Source of the DNA: Trichoplusia ni
Lineage: Eukaryota; Arthropoda; Insecta; Lepidoptera; Noctuidae
Length of the DNA: 64,000 nucleotides
Direction: 5' to 3'
Assembly: GCF_003590095.1 (NCBI RefSeq)
Contig: NC_039488.1
Coordinates: 11,098,001 to 11,162,000, forward strand
Shown here: piece after piece, positions 51,976 to 63,200 of the stretch
How positions within the stretch are numbered: position 1 is the stretch's first letter
How the letters are laid out: each line of letters begins with the position of its first letter
Notes under the pieces: generated by a model
Seen by the model: only the letters and a program-made list of their open reading frames with translations
Told to the model about the DNA's origin: nothing
The model's database searches: none
Program-made: the position numbers and the translations under genes

Positions 51976-53236
51976 TTTTGGCCGGCCCTTGCCCCCTTAC
52001 CCCCTTCGTTCGTCCAACTTCATCTGAATAATTACTGATTTTTTTCCGTGTACCGCTGATTATTCCGAATGTTACTTGTTGATGATAATTTTTTTTCAAC
52101 TTTTTTCATTAGTCAGCGCCCGGTGGAGTTTTGATTGTGCTTTTAAGCTTTTTTGTATTCAATTTGTTACCAATGTTTATGTATTCCGATATAGAATGTA
52201 TGAAATAAATTCCCATTCCGTATACCTTTTTTTAAATAACTGCGGTGCTTACAGCTTTAGCTTGCTATGTTAATTATAAAAAGTTTAATTTATTTCGTAG
52301 TTTTTTAAATAAACCATGAATTTGTTTACTATTTCACTATTACATCTAAACTCGTTATTATCTATGTTGCGTTATTTTTAACGAACTTGCTAATTACAAA
52401 CTTTCTGTACATAACAAAACCTACGCAATATTTTCATAAAAATATTTATGTTTATCTACTAGAAACCTAATTAATATTATAAAATAGAAGAATAATATAA
52501 CTATCTACTTGATATTACATGTAAACCGCACTACGCAAGGCCAAGATACTATAATCAACAAAAATAACACAATCAAAGCAGCACTCTCCAAAACATTGTC
52601 TAAACAAGAAAAACATATTCATAAACCAATTCACGAACAAATAAAACTGAAATGTTATCGGGTTAACTGAAAGCAAATTTGCACGGGACACGTGCTGAAA
52701 GCTCTAAAGAAACACGAATAAAAAACTAATCGAAAACTTTAATTATCATGCTTATTCGACAAGTGACAAGTCGGGCCGATGCCGATCGCTTTGGCAAGGA
52801 TTTCGGCGGGGCCACCCAACACCCTGCGGGCCGCATTTTTTCCACCCACCACCGAAGGGGTTGATTTTTTAAACTGATGACGCGCTTTCATTCCGCGCTG
52901 TGCAACTTGGCCGCGCGGCTGTATGTGTTACCGGCCGTTGATAAATAAATTAAAAAAAAAGAAAAACGTGAACGCTTTGTCGATAGTGCGCGGCGTTTCT
53001 TTTTCGCGGGCGTTATCTATGCTCTATTTTTCCGTTCTAAATACAACTTTTATATAGTAAAGAAAAGTTTTCGCGCGTTCGGATACCGTATGTGTGTAGA
53101 ATGTGTTGAGTTAGCCGCGGCCGTCACACATTACCATCGCTTGCTCGAAGCCTTCACAAGTTTCCTTCAAGTTCTAAAGGAGTTCGCGTTTCAAGAGGTT
53201 TTCAGAATATTCCGTGATTGTTTTATACATTTTTGA
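51976..53236. other. mixed AT-rich and CpG-rich sequence upstream of candidate exon
   Basis: AT-rich DNA (51990-52740) is followed by a second CpG-rich part (about 52755-53120). TATATAG near 53051 is a possible TATA box, but no initiator at the right spacing is convincing. No coding exon was found before 53237. Confidence 0.35.
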
Positions 53237-53308
53237 CAACATTATGTTAGTCGTGTAGAGACAGTGACTGTGAATTCCTTGGCCCTGAAGAGAATGACAT
53301 TGTCTTTC
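53237..53308 (+). CDS. pdm3: candidate alternative first coding exon of the POU gene
   Basis: A short open stretch (after a TGA at 53234) ends at a strong donor, TTTC|GTGAGT (53309). ATG at 53294 with A at -3 would give MTLSF, then in phase 0 join AESDRESG of the exon at 55492. That is the same phase the 17941 exon supplies, so the two could be mutually exclusive starts. Sequence before the donor is GC-richer and has promoter-like blocks upstream, while the sequence after it becomes extremely AT-rich at once, as at an exon/intron boundary. Only five codons would be translated, so chance is a real possibility. The start shown is the upstream limit of the open frame; the true transcript start is unknown. 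Confidence 0.38.
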
Positions 53309-55491
53309 GTGAGTAATAAATTACATAATTTTTCATTTCATATTAAATTAACGTTATTTAAAAAAAAAAACAGTTTTTATTTAAAAATATTGGCAGTTTG
53401 CCTAAATTTACAATGAATTATATTTTTAATAACGAGTCATAAAAAGAGAATACATATTAATTAATAATGAGCATATTAATAAACAAAATATTATTATTAT
53501 AAACATAAAATTCTTTCAAAATTATCCACATTATCAACGAAGCGACGCTGAGATAAAAACCTTTTTAAAATTTTACTACTTTACAAAATGCAAAGATCAA
53601 TAAGAGAATTCAGTTTATAATCAAATTATTAATTCTATGAATTATTTACGATATACTTGGATATAACTGCAGTGTACAAGTCGGCATAATTATAAGAAAT
53701 TAAACATTCAAGGCGTTTCCTTACATTTATATTTTAATAGGACTTAATAATTAAAAGTCAAGTAGGCTGACCTTATTCTGTAAGACCTTATATTAATAAT
53801 TATTGCAATATAAATAGTTTATGACTTAAAAGTCTGCACAATGGTTAAAACAATCGAACAAAGATGGTTTCCGTAATTAAAATATTAATAGCGGTCAGTA
53901 TAAGACGTATTTAATTTTTAATTTATTTTTATATCTTAAAATGGTTCTGTTGTTTGATTTTACTCGTTTTTTAGTATTGAACTAATATATATTTTAACAT
54001 TATGTGTTAAAAATTTACAAGTATAATTAATTTTAATAATTAAGTATAATTAGAACACAAAAGATGCTTTTGATAATACCTATTATAAAAAACTTAATCG
54101 AAAATATTAGTAAATCACGTTCATTATTATAATTATTTAAAATAATATGTTCATAATAAAAGACCAGTTGTTTTGTTTTATTCCATCCATAATAATTAAA
54201 ATTTTATTACAATAAATTAATTTTAATTGAAATTATTAAATAAACAATATAAATTTACAACTTAAAGATGTAAATTGCGAATTATGCAGATATTGATCGT
54301 AAAATTAATTATTTATAGTAAAATAATTAAGTATGTTTGTTTCTATTAATTAATGTAAGTTCAGTTATAGCCTGTAGTTTTCATATTAAAAACAGAATTT
54401 AAAGTGCTATTTATGACTAAAAACAGATTAAATTGTCATTACAAATTAAAATAAATTTTAACACGAAATTTCCCTAGTTTTACATGTACTTCAATAATTA
54501 TATATATGTATAATTTCTTAAAACATTACGGGATTTTTAAAAATAACTCATTTTATTTTAGAGCTTTATTAATAATCTGCCATATTTCAAATTTGTGATA
54601 TAATAATACTATTTCATAAATAATTTAAGGGAATAAGAAAATAGATATTTTCACTTTCAAAAGAGTCTGAATATTTTAATAATGATAATTATTTTAAATT
54701 AATACTTTACAAAAAAACATCTTCATTACATTCATCTTTAAAACAATAAAAGTACATTACCTGTAATGCTAAAGATGATGCTTAAAGTATGGAAAATCAC
54801 CGAATAACATAATTATTTTAGAAAAATTGCTTGGTGCCGGTTTGTCGCTTCCATTCATTAGACTGATCCGCACAGCGTTAATTATTGTAGCAATTTTACT
54901 TACATAGTGTGATGTGGTCTAAAATAAAATAGGTATTCTTTTAATGATCGACTATAATGACATTCAGAATCAAATCACTTCTACATTTTTTTTATTATAA
55001 GGTGGTCTTCAACCTCTATTCTGTTTCCCCTTTAGTGTTGCAGACAATATTCACAAATGTTTTAGATTAACAAATGTAGCGACGAAATATAATCGCGATT
55101 ATTTTAGTTGCAATATTGTTGGAGAACCAATGACCATGAGACCATGTCTTTCCTGCCTAAGAAAGTTTTGAACCTCTTATTCCTCTTGGCACAACAATGT
55201 TTTTGCAGTGTCTAAATAGGTGAAAGAATGACAGAAAAGGGGTTTTCTTTAATATGTATGAGCAAAGTATATAACTTTTGATTTAATTTTTGATGGCAGG
55301 TCAAAGTCTCTTGACTTATCGAATCTAAGTGTAACTTTCATACATTGGATCGTTTTCGATTCGCAATGAAACTCCTCATGACATTCCTCACACCTTCCAA
55401 ATGAGCGCCAATTCACTGACGTATATTAAACAAATTTGCCGATTTTTTTTTATAATTATTTTTTCTAACATGTTTCCTATTTGTTTGGCAG
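53309..55491 (+). other. very AT-rich intronic sequence
   Basis: The last 2.2 kb before the 55492 exon is the most AT-rich stretch of the window and holds no coding or repeat feature I can name. It ends in an acceptor, TATTTGTTTGGCAG. Confidence 0.6.
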
Positions 55492-55621
55492 GCGGAGTCT
55501 GACCGGGAAAGCGGCGCGAGTTCGCCGGAGGGGGGGGCGTCGCGAGCGCAGCTAGCCGAGCCGCGCACACCGTCGCCGCGCGCGCGCACCCCGCACCAAC
55601 AGCCACATCTGAATGGCTCCA
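55492..55621 (+). CDS. pdm3: Pdm3-like POU factor, coding exon (Ser/Pro/Arg-rich)
   Basis: This GC-rich 130-nt exon encodes AESDRESGASSPEGG, then ASRAQLAEPRTPSPRAR, then TPHQQPHLNGS, plus the first base of the next codon. It is a low-complexity, probably disordered linker with TPSP-type sites of proline-directed kinases (inference). Flanks are TTTGGCAG|GCG and TCCA|GTGAGT. Starting in phase 0 and ending in phase 1, it joins exactly to the Gln-rich exon at 57019 (A plus TG makes a split ATG). A seven-G run (about 55531-55537) makes the site prone to sequencing indels. If translation began at the split ATG, this exon would be 5' UTR. The clear protein-like character argues against that. A POU domain is not encoded here. 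Confidence 0.85.
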
Positions 55622-57018
55622 GTGAGTTCGTACTACATTCATTTATTACTATTATATTCTAAACATATATCTAATTCAGTAATATAGTTAATGATTATAC
55701 TTAAACACTTCTGATAAACGGTGAACAGGACTTATAGCCAAGTTGTATTGGTCACCACGACAAATTGCGTGACATGTCACGGGTTCGAACCCCTTGTACA
55801 AACAATCCTCAACCCGCCTGTTCTGAGTCTAGGTGTCTTTCTCCTCTCCCGCAATACAAGCATTATATAATTCAATGTGGAAGCCATTTATAAAGAGAAA
55901 AAAAAAGGAACAAAGATCACATCCAGTGCAAAAAATAAAATCCTAATATTATTATTGCAATACGAGATTTCCAATCCGCAGTGAACAACCCTGGTGATCT
56001 GTGCGTGCTTAATCCTGCTCTTCAAGAGTCGCATTTGCTATGCATATTATTTACTTGAAAAGCTGTAGAATAGGAGACAAATGTGGATGAAGAAATTAAA
56101 CAATCAGCGAATAGTTTAACTCTAACCACGCGACTCACAATTCAATAAAAATAAAAAAGACAAGAAAGTCTATTTCATAAACTGCATGTTGCATTTGATA
56201 ACACTGATATAATTCTGTATATATTATATTGAAATAATATCAAGGCTTGTTAAAACCAGGTGTTTTTCCCTAAAATGTTGTATTCCACATTTACTACTAA
56301 ATTTAGTAGCCAATAACTATCGAGGCAATATCTATGATATTTTTAATGTCTTCATCAAACTTAAACAATACCAGTAAAATAATATAAAACTCTATCTTAA
56401 TCGCATTTCAATACTAATAATATTAAAAACAATTGACCATCTTGAATCGCCGCAACTTCAAATACCAGTGCTGCCATCTAGTTGAATCCCACACGCAACA
56501 GTGACCACACAGTCACAGAGTATTAAACTAAAAGAGTGTCCATTAAATTTTAAACAGCAATTACATTTAATTTAAGAAATTCATTGAGATAACATCGGCC
56601 ATCAATGGAATCGTGTAATGTCCTCATAATATTAAATGTTCGAGTTTTATTGTTATTAGTATTTGCTTTGTGATCAAAGATTGTGTTTCAATTAAGATAT
56701 TTTTGAAGCGATTCTTAACGAAAGTTTTTAATGTCTTTGAGAAATCAGATCTAAAATTGATGATTGATATAGAAAAGACTGTAAATAATGTTTTAGTTAA
56801 AACGTTAAACAAGTGTCAGCGTAATATTTGTGGCCTCTCTGAAATTAAAACCATAACGCAGGCTTATTCAGCAGGGTTTTTTGATTTCATACTTGCATTA
56901 AAGATAAGAAAGGAAAAGGAAAAAAAACAAGATTTCCTCGAACTTACATCTCAAGTTATCCCAGCAGATTACTTCTAAATCTGAATGTTACAACTATAAC
57001 AAACAATCTTGTCCACAG
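55622..57018 (+). other. intron (1.4 kb)
   Basis: GTGAGT donor and TTGTCCACAG acceptor. It contains a SINE fragment (55731-55860). A 102-codon open frame (56670-56978) is AT-rich and matched by an antiparallel open frame. It resembles no known protein and I treat it as chance. Confidence 0.75.
55731..55860 (+). repeat. tRNA-derived SINE fragment
   Basis: A Pol III A-box-like TAGCCAAGTTGTA (55735-55747) and a perfect B-box GGTTCGAACCC (55782-55792) lie about 47 bp apart. They are followed by a body with GTTCTGAGTCTAGGTGTCTT, similar to lepidopteran SINE bodies. The tRNA cloverleaf is not intact, so it is a SINE copy and not a tRNA gene. It has the same orientation as the host gene. Confidence 0.65.
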
Positions 57019-57207
57019 TGGCGTCCATGTTCCAAAACCTGCAAAACCTGGCGAACATGCAACAGAACATGCCACCGATGTCGCAACAGCTACAGCAACA
57101 GATGTCGCAACAAATGTCGCAACTCGCCGCGAACCTCCAAGGCCTAACGTCGATGCCCTCCAATCCCGTCATCAATTCGCCCTTGAACTTGAGCGTTAGC
57201 GCACCTG
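57019..57207 (+). CDS. pdm3: Pdm3-like POU factor, Gln/Met-rich coding exon
   Basis: This 189-nt exon encodes ASMFQNLQNLANMQQNMPP, then a MSQQLQQQMSQQMSQ run, then LAANLQGLTSMPSNPVI and NSPLNLSVSAP. Such Gln/Asn/Met-rich segments are typical of activation or condensation-prone regions of insect transcription factors. Splice signals are GTCCACAG|TG and CACCTG|GTAAGA. The exon begins by completing a split ATG and ends in phase 1 (G of a Gly codon), so it is symmetric and could be skipped without a frameshift. The NLQNLANMQ pattern of repeated leucines and Gln/Asn fits POU class VI N-termini as I remember them. Confidence is high that it is coding, lower for the exact family. Confidence 0.9.
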
Positions 57208-59470
57208 GTAAGATAATGTTGCATGTTAATTTACTTAAACACTGTAATTATTACATTACTTGCTCTCGATCTGACTTGGAGATACGAGAACACGAACACT
57301 ATCGACACAGTATTCGTTATTTAAACGTTGCAATCACTGCAGCCATTTTGATATGAGACGTTTAGAATGTTGTTCTAAATACAAATTGTGACATTTCGAT
57401 GTAAATACTTTTTAGATCGCATTCATATTAGAAGCATTGAAATACGGCCTTTTGGTCTCTATTTATTTTACATCACTAAACTGTTTTAAAGGATGTTAAA
57501 TATTTAAACACTTAAATTGGTTTCATCTAAATCAATTAAATAGGCCCTAGGCGTTGCATGCAAGTGGCTTTTCCGTTGTCCAAAATTACAAGATCACGTA
57601 ATATCTTTAGAACACACCAAGGTTAAAACGTTATTACACGGCCAATTATGGTGCAAAATTGATTAATGTTGGAAAAAAAGGGATTATACCAGCTTCCGAC
57701 ACTTGGCTGTCATACACTATTAAAAATAGTTCAATGAATAATCGAAACAATTACTTACAATGTTTAAACGACATACTGTAAAACCATAATTTACACGTCA
57801 TATTTTTACCATGCGACCCTAGAAACTTGTAATAAATCAGTTCGCATTTCACTTTTTGCCACTTTATGCAAAGTAAATTAAGTTTTCGCATCATCATCTA
57901 GATAATGCAAACATTCAGAACGTGGCTAAACTACGTTGACAGGAAAACGTTGAGCCGACTGACGCTAACACGCCATGAAAGAGAAAAGATTTTTCTATTT
58001 CAGCTAATAATATGCAATTGAAAGCGTCAACGCCGCATCCGCAGTTAAATTAACATTTTTCAGGACATTAGCATTTCAAACGGCTGTTATTCTTCCACGA
58101 AGGGTATTCCACTAATTAGAGTGAATTAGACAGATTGGGATAATCAAAAATACACGGTTCGCGCATTAAAACTCTTAACTTTGAAATCACGTGAGTCGTA
58201 ATTAGGTGATTACCGAATCCAATCGATTTAATGAATTCAAGATAGCGGCTTCACTCGCCCGCCCATTAAAGCTATGCCGTAATGGACGAAAAAACCTATT
58301 TAAATAATGAGTATAATTACATATTTTTTTCACGAACGCACGGATATTACGACTGTTGCGGTATCATTAAGAGTTTTATTGTCTTAATAGAGCTAATTAT
58401 ACATTTTTTTCGGTTCTTAATTGATGCGCCGTAGGAAAGAACATTTATTACAAAATGTGAAATGTCATGGTTTAAATGAATACGTTATGTTAATGTCGAG
58501 TTTAACGGGCTTGTATGGCATGCAGATAATATTTTAGATTTTCTTTGGAGCGTTTTGTTCGCAGTGAATTAGTTGTGGACGGGTGCGCATGGCCTTTGTA
58601 TTGTTACATTATCGTCGGTAAGGTGCAAGAAGAGACGGTCGCATCACTCATGGTTGTTAATACATTACAGATTTTATTATTTAATTACTTAAGTAGAAAG
58701 TTGTCTTCATGAACTGCAATTGCACGGTTATTTAACGACTCTGACACCATAACAAAGCTGTTATTATAAGAGCGATTTGGTCATCGATAATAACTCTTAA
58801 CCAAATCTAATTGGAATATTATAATTTTGTTGAAAACAACATATTTTATGACGTTTACATGTTTATCGATTTGATATGATTAAGCATTCATATTTGGTAT
58901 ACTAATAAAAAAGTGCATGTCAAATTATAAACGCGTATTTTAACCCGCTCTTTTTACTAGAATTATATAGTAAAAATATGCATTAATATTAATATTTCAC
59001 GATTATAAATATTATAATACGTGACTAATGCTTCCAATTATAATAAATGAACATTGTGTAATACATCGAATACTTTAGAATGCAATATTTTGCGAAATAA
59101 GGGTATCCGTTGTTATGTTTTTGTGTGAAAGGTTTTTTAATGCGTACCGATTGAATGAAATTTTCAGAATCAAATCTAAATTAAAACTTAAACAAAATAA
59201 GTACTTATGTAATATTTTTTAACAACAATAACATATAAACCATTTCAACATTAAAATTTTAAAGAGACCAAATGTAAGCTGTTTCTCGTTACATGAAAAT
59301 GAAAATGAAAAAGATTCAACAAAATCGCTTCATTCATAAAAATAACCGACCAATTGAGAACCTCCTCTATTTTGAACTCGCCAACGTTCAACACGCCTTT
59401 AGTGAAACCCAAAACTTTTCTAGCTAATAGAGAATAAAGGCTATTCTAAAATGTTGCTCTTTTCCTGAAG
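57208..59470 (+). other. intron (2.3 kb)
   Basis: GTAAGA donor and TTTTCCTGAAG acceptor. No named repeat was seen. A pyrimidine-rich acceptor at 58003 is followed by a short open stretch ending in TAA (58051-58053), which is discussed as a finding. Confidence 0.75.
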
Positions 59471-59611
59471 GTATGGGATCTCCGAATCCCGTGGCTAACA
59501 ACAACATGCTGCCTCCCGCGGTGCCGTCCCCCATGCCGCAGCTCATCCTCGCCTCCGGTCAGCTGGTGCAGGGCATCCAGGGCGCTCAACTGCTCATACC
59601 GACCTCACAAG
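59471..59611 (+). CDS. pdm3: Pdm3-like POU factor, exon with GQLVQGIQGAQLL motif
   Basis: This 141-nt exon encodes GMGSPNPVANNNMLPPAV, then PSPMPQLILASGQLVQG, then IQGAQLLIPTSQ. The block QLILASGQLVQGIQGAQLLIP is hydrophobic and Gln-rich, resembling the activation-region repeats of class II and VI POU factors (LLxxxGQ-type strings). As far as I recall, the insect class II protein Nubbin lacks this string, so class VI Pdm3 is favoured. Splice signals are CCTGAAG|GTATGG and CACAAG|GTAACA, phase 1 at both ends. The exon's first bases (GTATGG) themselves resemble a donor after AAG. Confidence 0.9.
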
Positions 59612-59752
59612 GTAACACTATCATGTCATACATTAAAAGGAATCTTTACACACACTTTTTATAGAACTCCTTTTTACGTGATGCAGAAAAAAAAATCAAC
59701 ACAAGACATTTTTTTAATAAATTAACAGTAAATTATGTTTCTTTCCCCACAG
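59612..59752 (+). other. short intron (141 bp)
   Basis: A canonical GTAACA donor and TCTTTCCCCACAG acceptor interrupt TSQ|GIATQ. It is the only short intron of the gene in this window, and AT-rich as expected. Confidence 0.9.
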
Positions 59753-60245
59753 GAATAGCAACACAGACGATCCTCACAATACCAGTTAATCACGTGAACT
59801 CCAACGACCAGATGGTGAACCTAGCTCTAAACAACGGCCAAGTTGTGTCCACGTCTCTCGCTAACCTCCAAGCCATGGCCCAACCGCACCAGCTACTCAA
59901 CTCCAACCCCCAACAATCGACCAACATTCGGCCCAACATGCTAAACCCGACGCTATCGAATGCCCTCCTAAACCCGGGTTTGCCAAACTTTTTGTCCAAC
60001 GGTGCGGCCAACGCCCAAGAGCTGCTTCAAGCGTTGCAGCAACAGCCTCAAGGGAACCATAACTTGCTGCAAACAGTTCAGCAGAACAGCATGCCGCAGC
60101 AGATGCAGGGGAGACGATCCTCGTCGCCACGTCCTGAGAGACATTATAAGGAGAGAGAAAACTTTGCTGATCGCTTCGGGGGCGGCTCTAGAGAAAGGAA
60201 CGAACGGGAGAACCCAGGGTCTGCAGCCATGAACAGCATCAACAG
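59753..60245 (+). CDS. pdm3: Pdm3-like POU factor, long Asn/Gln-rich exon before the POU domain
   Basis: At 493 nt this is the largest exon here. In order it encodes GIATQTILTIPVNHV; a NDQMVNLALNNGQVVSTSLA segment; NLQAMAQPHQLLNSNPQQ; an Asn/Leu/Pro-rich part with NPGLPNFLSNGAANAQ; the Gln-rich ELLQALQQQPQGNHNLLQTV; and a charged, Arg/Ser-rich tail with GRRSSSPRPERHYKER and GGGSRERNEREN. The tail is a possible nuclear-localising, phosphorylatable linker before the DNA-binding domain (inference). Splice signals are CCCCACAG|GA and AACAG|GTAAGT. It ends in phase 2, so the next exon, presumably the start of the POU-specific domain, must begin with one base completing a codon. That exon was not found before 64000. 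Several overlapping reading frames are open on both strands, but only this one continues the gene. Confidence 0.92.
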
Positions 60246-63200
60246 GTAAGTCGAGATTTAAACACAATTAGATTTTTTTAGGGTTCATATAATTTGTAAG
60301 TCCCAATAGCCTGATTTTAATTAGGGCCTTTCTATTTCATGCCTTCGTATTACTTCATACAGTTGGAATGTTAATCATGAACTGTTAATCTTTCCATTGT
60401 TATCACAAAGCAGACCTAAACCATGTGATCTAAGATCTGCGCGACAATAAAGCGACATATCGATAATTATCCCCCACAACAATTGTTTTTTAAATCAATT
60501 ACATCATAATTGTCTAAGTCTAATAGCGTTTGATCTGGTCCACAAACATAGAGGATCATTTATGTCGTTGTAAACCCACCCCTATGACGTAGGGAATTAA
60601 GTTGATATGGAGTGCAGATAATGTGTTTTAGCGTGGGTGCACTGACAAGTGTTAGCAGTAATTATGTGACAATGAATGTAATTACAGTGTGACGCCAGTG
60701 CGCGGATCTTGTGCGTGCCAGTGAATTACTAATCAACGTTTTGTTTGGCTTGCTCGGGAAATTTTTCGTCTTTGATCAATGAATGTTCATTATTAAAGGG
60801 TGTTTTGTAACGAAACTACCCGTAACAATGAGTACTCATCGTTTGATTCTTCAGTTTTAACAATGATATCCATCATCAAAGTTGTATTACCTTTTTAAAT
60901 CGTTATCTTAGATTCTCATATTATGCTTAAAGGGTAGTTATTTTTTCCTTAAAGGTATTCCCCGCACCCAATAACAGAGTTTCCTTAAAAATTACGTCAC
61001 AGTATGACCAATTAACATGAAATAAAACTATAATAAGAATTGAAATACTAATTATAAACAAGTAGGTTATTAATTAACTGTTCCTAGATGAATTCTCCGA
61101 AATGTTTTGCAGAATACGGAAACTTGATGCAATTTATAGCATGAAGCTCTGTTGCAACTAATTTTTACAGAAATTCATTTATTAATAGCGCTTTAAGTGG
61201 TTAAATTATTGCAGGAAAATTATGTTAGAATTAATCATATACATGTCATGGATTATTTGAAAATTCTTTTTCCTTTACTTTTTGACAGAGCAATTAAGTT
61301 GATATTTCAATTTTGATATCCCTTTAAAAAGACGAAGAACTAAAAAAAATAGTTTCATCGAAGATATAGGTACAGACAAAGAGACCCAATCATAAGTATG
61401 CAAATTTAAACTGAATTAAACAACTACTTAGTGTGAAGGTAAACTAAACAAACAAAAGGGAATTATAACAATTTTCTTGGAAGCTTATTATTTTAATTCC
61501 ACTGTCGCTTAAACGCAATTCGTATTTAATAAGTAACTACGTATGTTAATTAATTTGATGACTAATGCCCACGTGAGCCCATCACGCGAATATTATCGTT
61601 TTTAACACAAAAAGCTGTAAAAACAGATGCTATCGAAACCGGGTAATGTCCTTTATTACACGTAATTATGCAGCAAGTGCACAAGTGATGATATGCTTGG
61701 GGAAATACTTTTGATAATAAACAATAGTGAATTAAAAGTTTATTGAATGGTACCAAGAAAATTTTATTGCGGTTTTTTTATCAGTTGTAAATTATCCAAC
61801 ATGGCCGTTCGTGTAGATATCTTTTGTTTTATAACTTGCTCTATGGCTGGACATGGCTTTTGAATTCAAATTATGAATTCTAACGTTTAAGTTTAATGTC
61901 AGTTTTAAAAATACGAATTATTGTTGTTAAATTAATGTCTGAATGCAATCAGAGGTGGAGTATGTCCTTTGATATATTTAAGGATGAGTTACGTTTCTGA
62001 TAAATCAAAAACAGAAATATAATACAGATTAAAAGAAGAACAATTAATATGTTCACAAATACCTATATTAGTAGAAATTAAATGTATTAGGCAAAGAAAC
62101 TGATGTTTTTGAAACCGGCGTGATAACAACAACTACCAATTAAAACTAAATACACAATCCAAATAGAACTAACGTTTCTATAGTTCCGATATTAAAATAA
62201 GTAGACCAAAACGCTTCAAACACTCCTGTCATTAACTTGATAAGTACACAAAGGCGTAATAAGGAAAACTCTTGTACCCATAAGACTATTATCTATTTTA
62301 ATGATGTATTTAATGTTAATTATATACAGGATGTAATGTTACTCGTTACTCATGTAATTACATGAAATAATGCCGTGTTCACGCACTTTATAAACAATTT
62401 TCTGGTGTTGGCAGTGCGGAAAAATAAAAAAAATGTCCCCGTAAAGACATTGCACCGGTTTTGCTTAGATTTAATTGTAAATTAGTTGTACGTGTAAGTT
62501 GTGGAACGTTTGTTGGTGCGAGAGTAAATTAGTTTCGTTGGGTTATATTTTATGTGGATACATTGCTTCTGAAACGGTTTGATGAAGAATTCATTAACAT
62601 GAATTTTACCTTCATACAACGATTGTTTACATTCGAACGAGAACTTCGTAGATTTCTAAAAAAAAACTTTTTTTTTAAATAAAATCTTAGCTTTATGATG
62701 TTCCAAAACAGTTTAGTTCTTCTTTGTTAAATTCTTTGTTTAATTCTTATTCCAATAACTAAATACTAACTTCATACAAAAACACACCGTTTAAAGAAAA
62801 CATACAATTTAAAGATAAAAATAATCTGCCATCTTACTTTAACTCATTATGTCTTATTTCTATTACTTAACTTTAAAAAAACTTTATTCATCAACGACAT
62901 TAATACAACATTCGAAATAATTAACCGAACACTGGCCAATTAAAAACAAGAACGGTCCTTAAATCGTGACATGTCGCATAATTCGATTAGATTTATTACA
63001 AAAGAAACGGGAAAATCAACAGTTAATGAATGTTTTGATTAAAAACAAGTAGAGCGGTTGTCTGGGCCGGTCACTCACACAGACAAACACACAGACACAC
63101 AGACACCTGTTAATGTATAATTACTTTTGCATTGCGACGCGCGGAACAACCGCTTTGGGTATTTGCCGGTAAATGTTAGATTTTCTTGCGGCGCTTTCGA

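Noticed and set aside
55735..55800. tRNA gene
   Set aside because: A- and B-box-like promoters are present but no cloverleaf can be folded, and the flanking body matches a SINE.
56670..56978. 102-codon open frame inside the intron before 57019
   Set aside because: Composition is that of the intron, an antiparallel open frame overlaps it, and it does not connect in phase to the gene.
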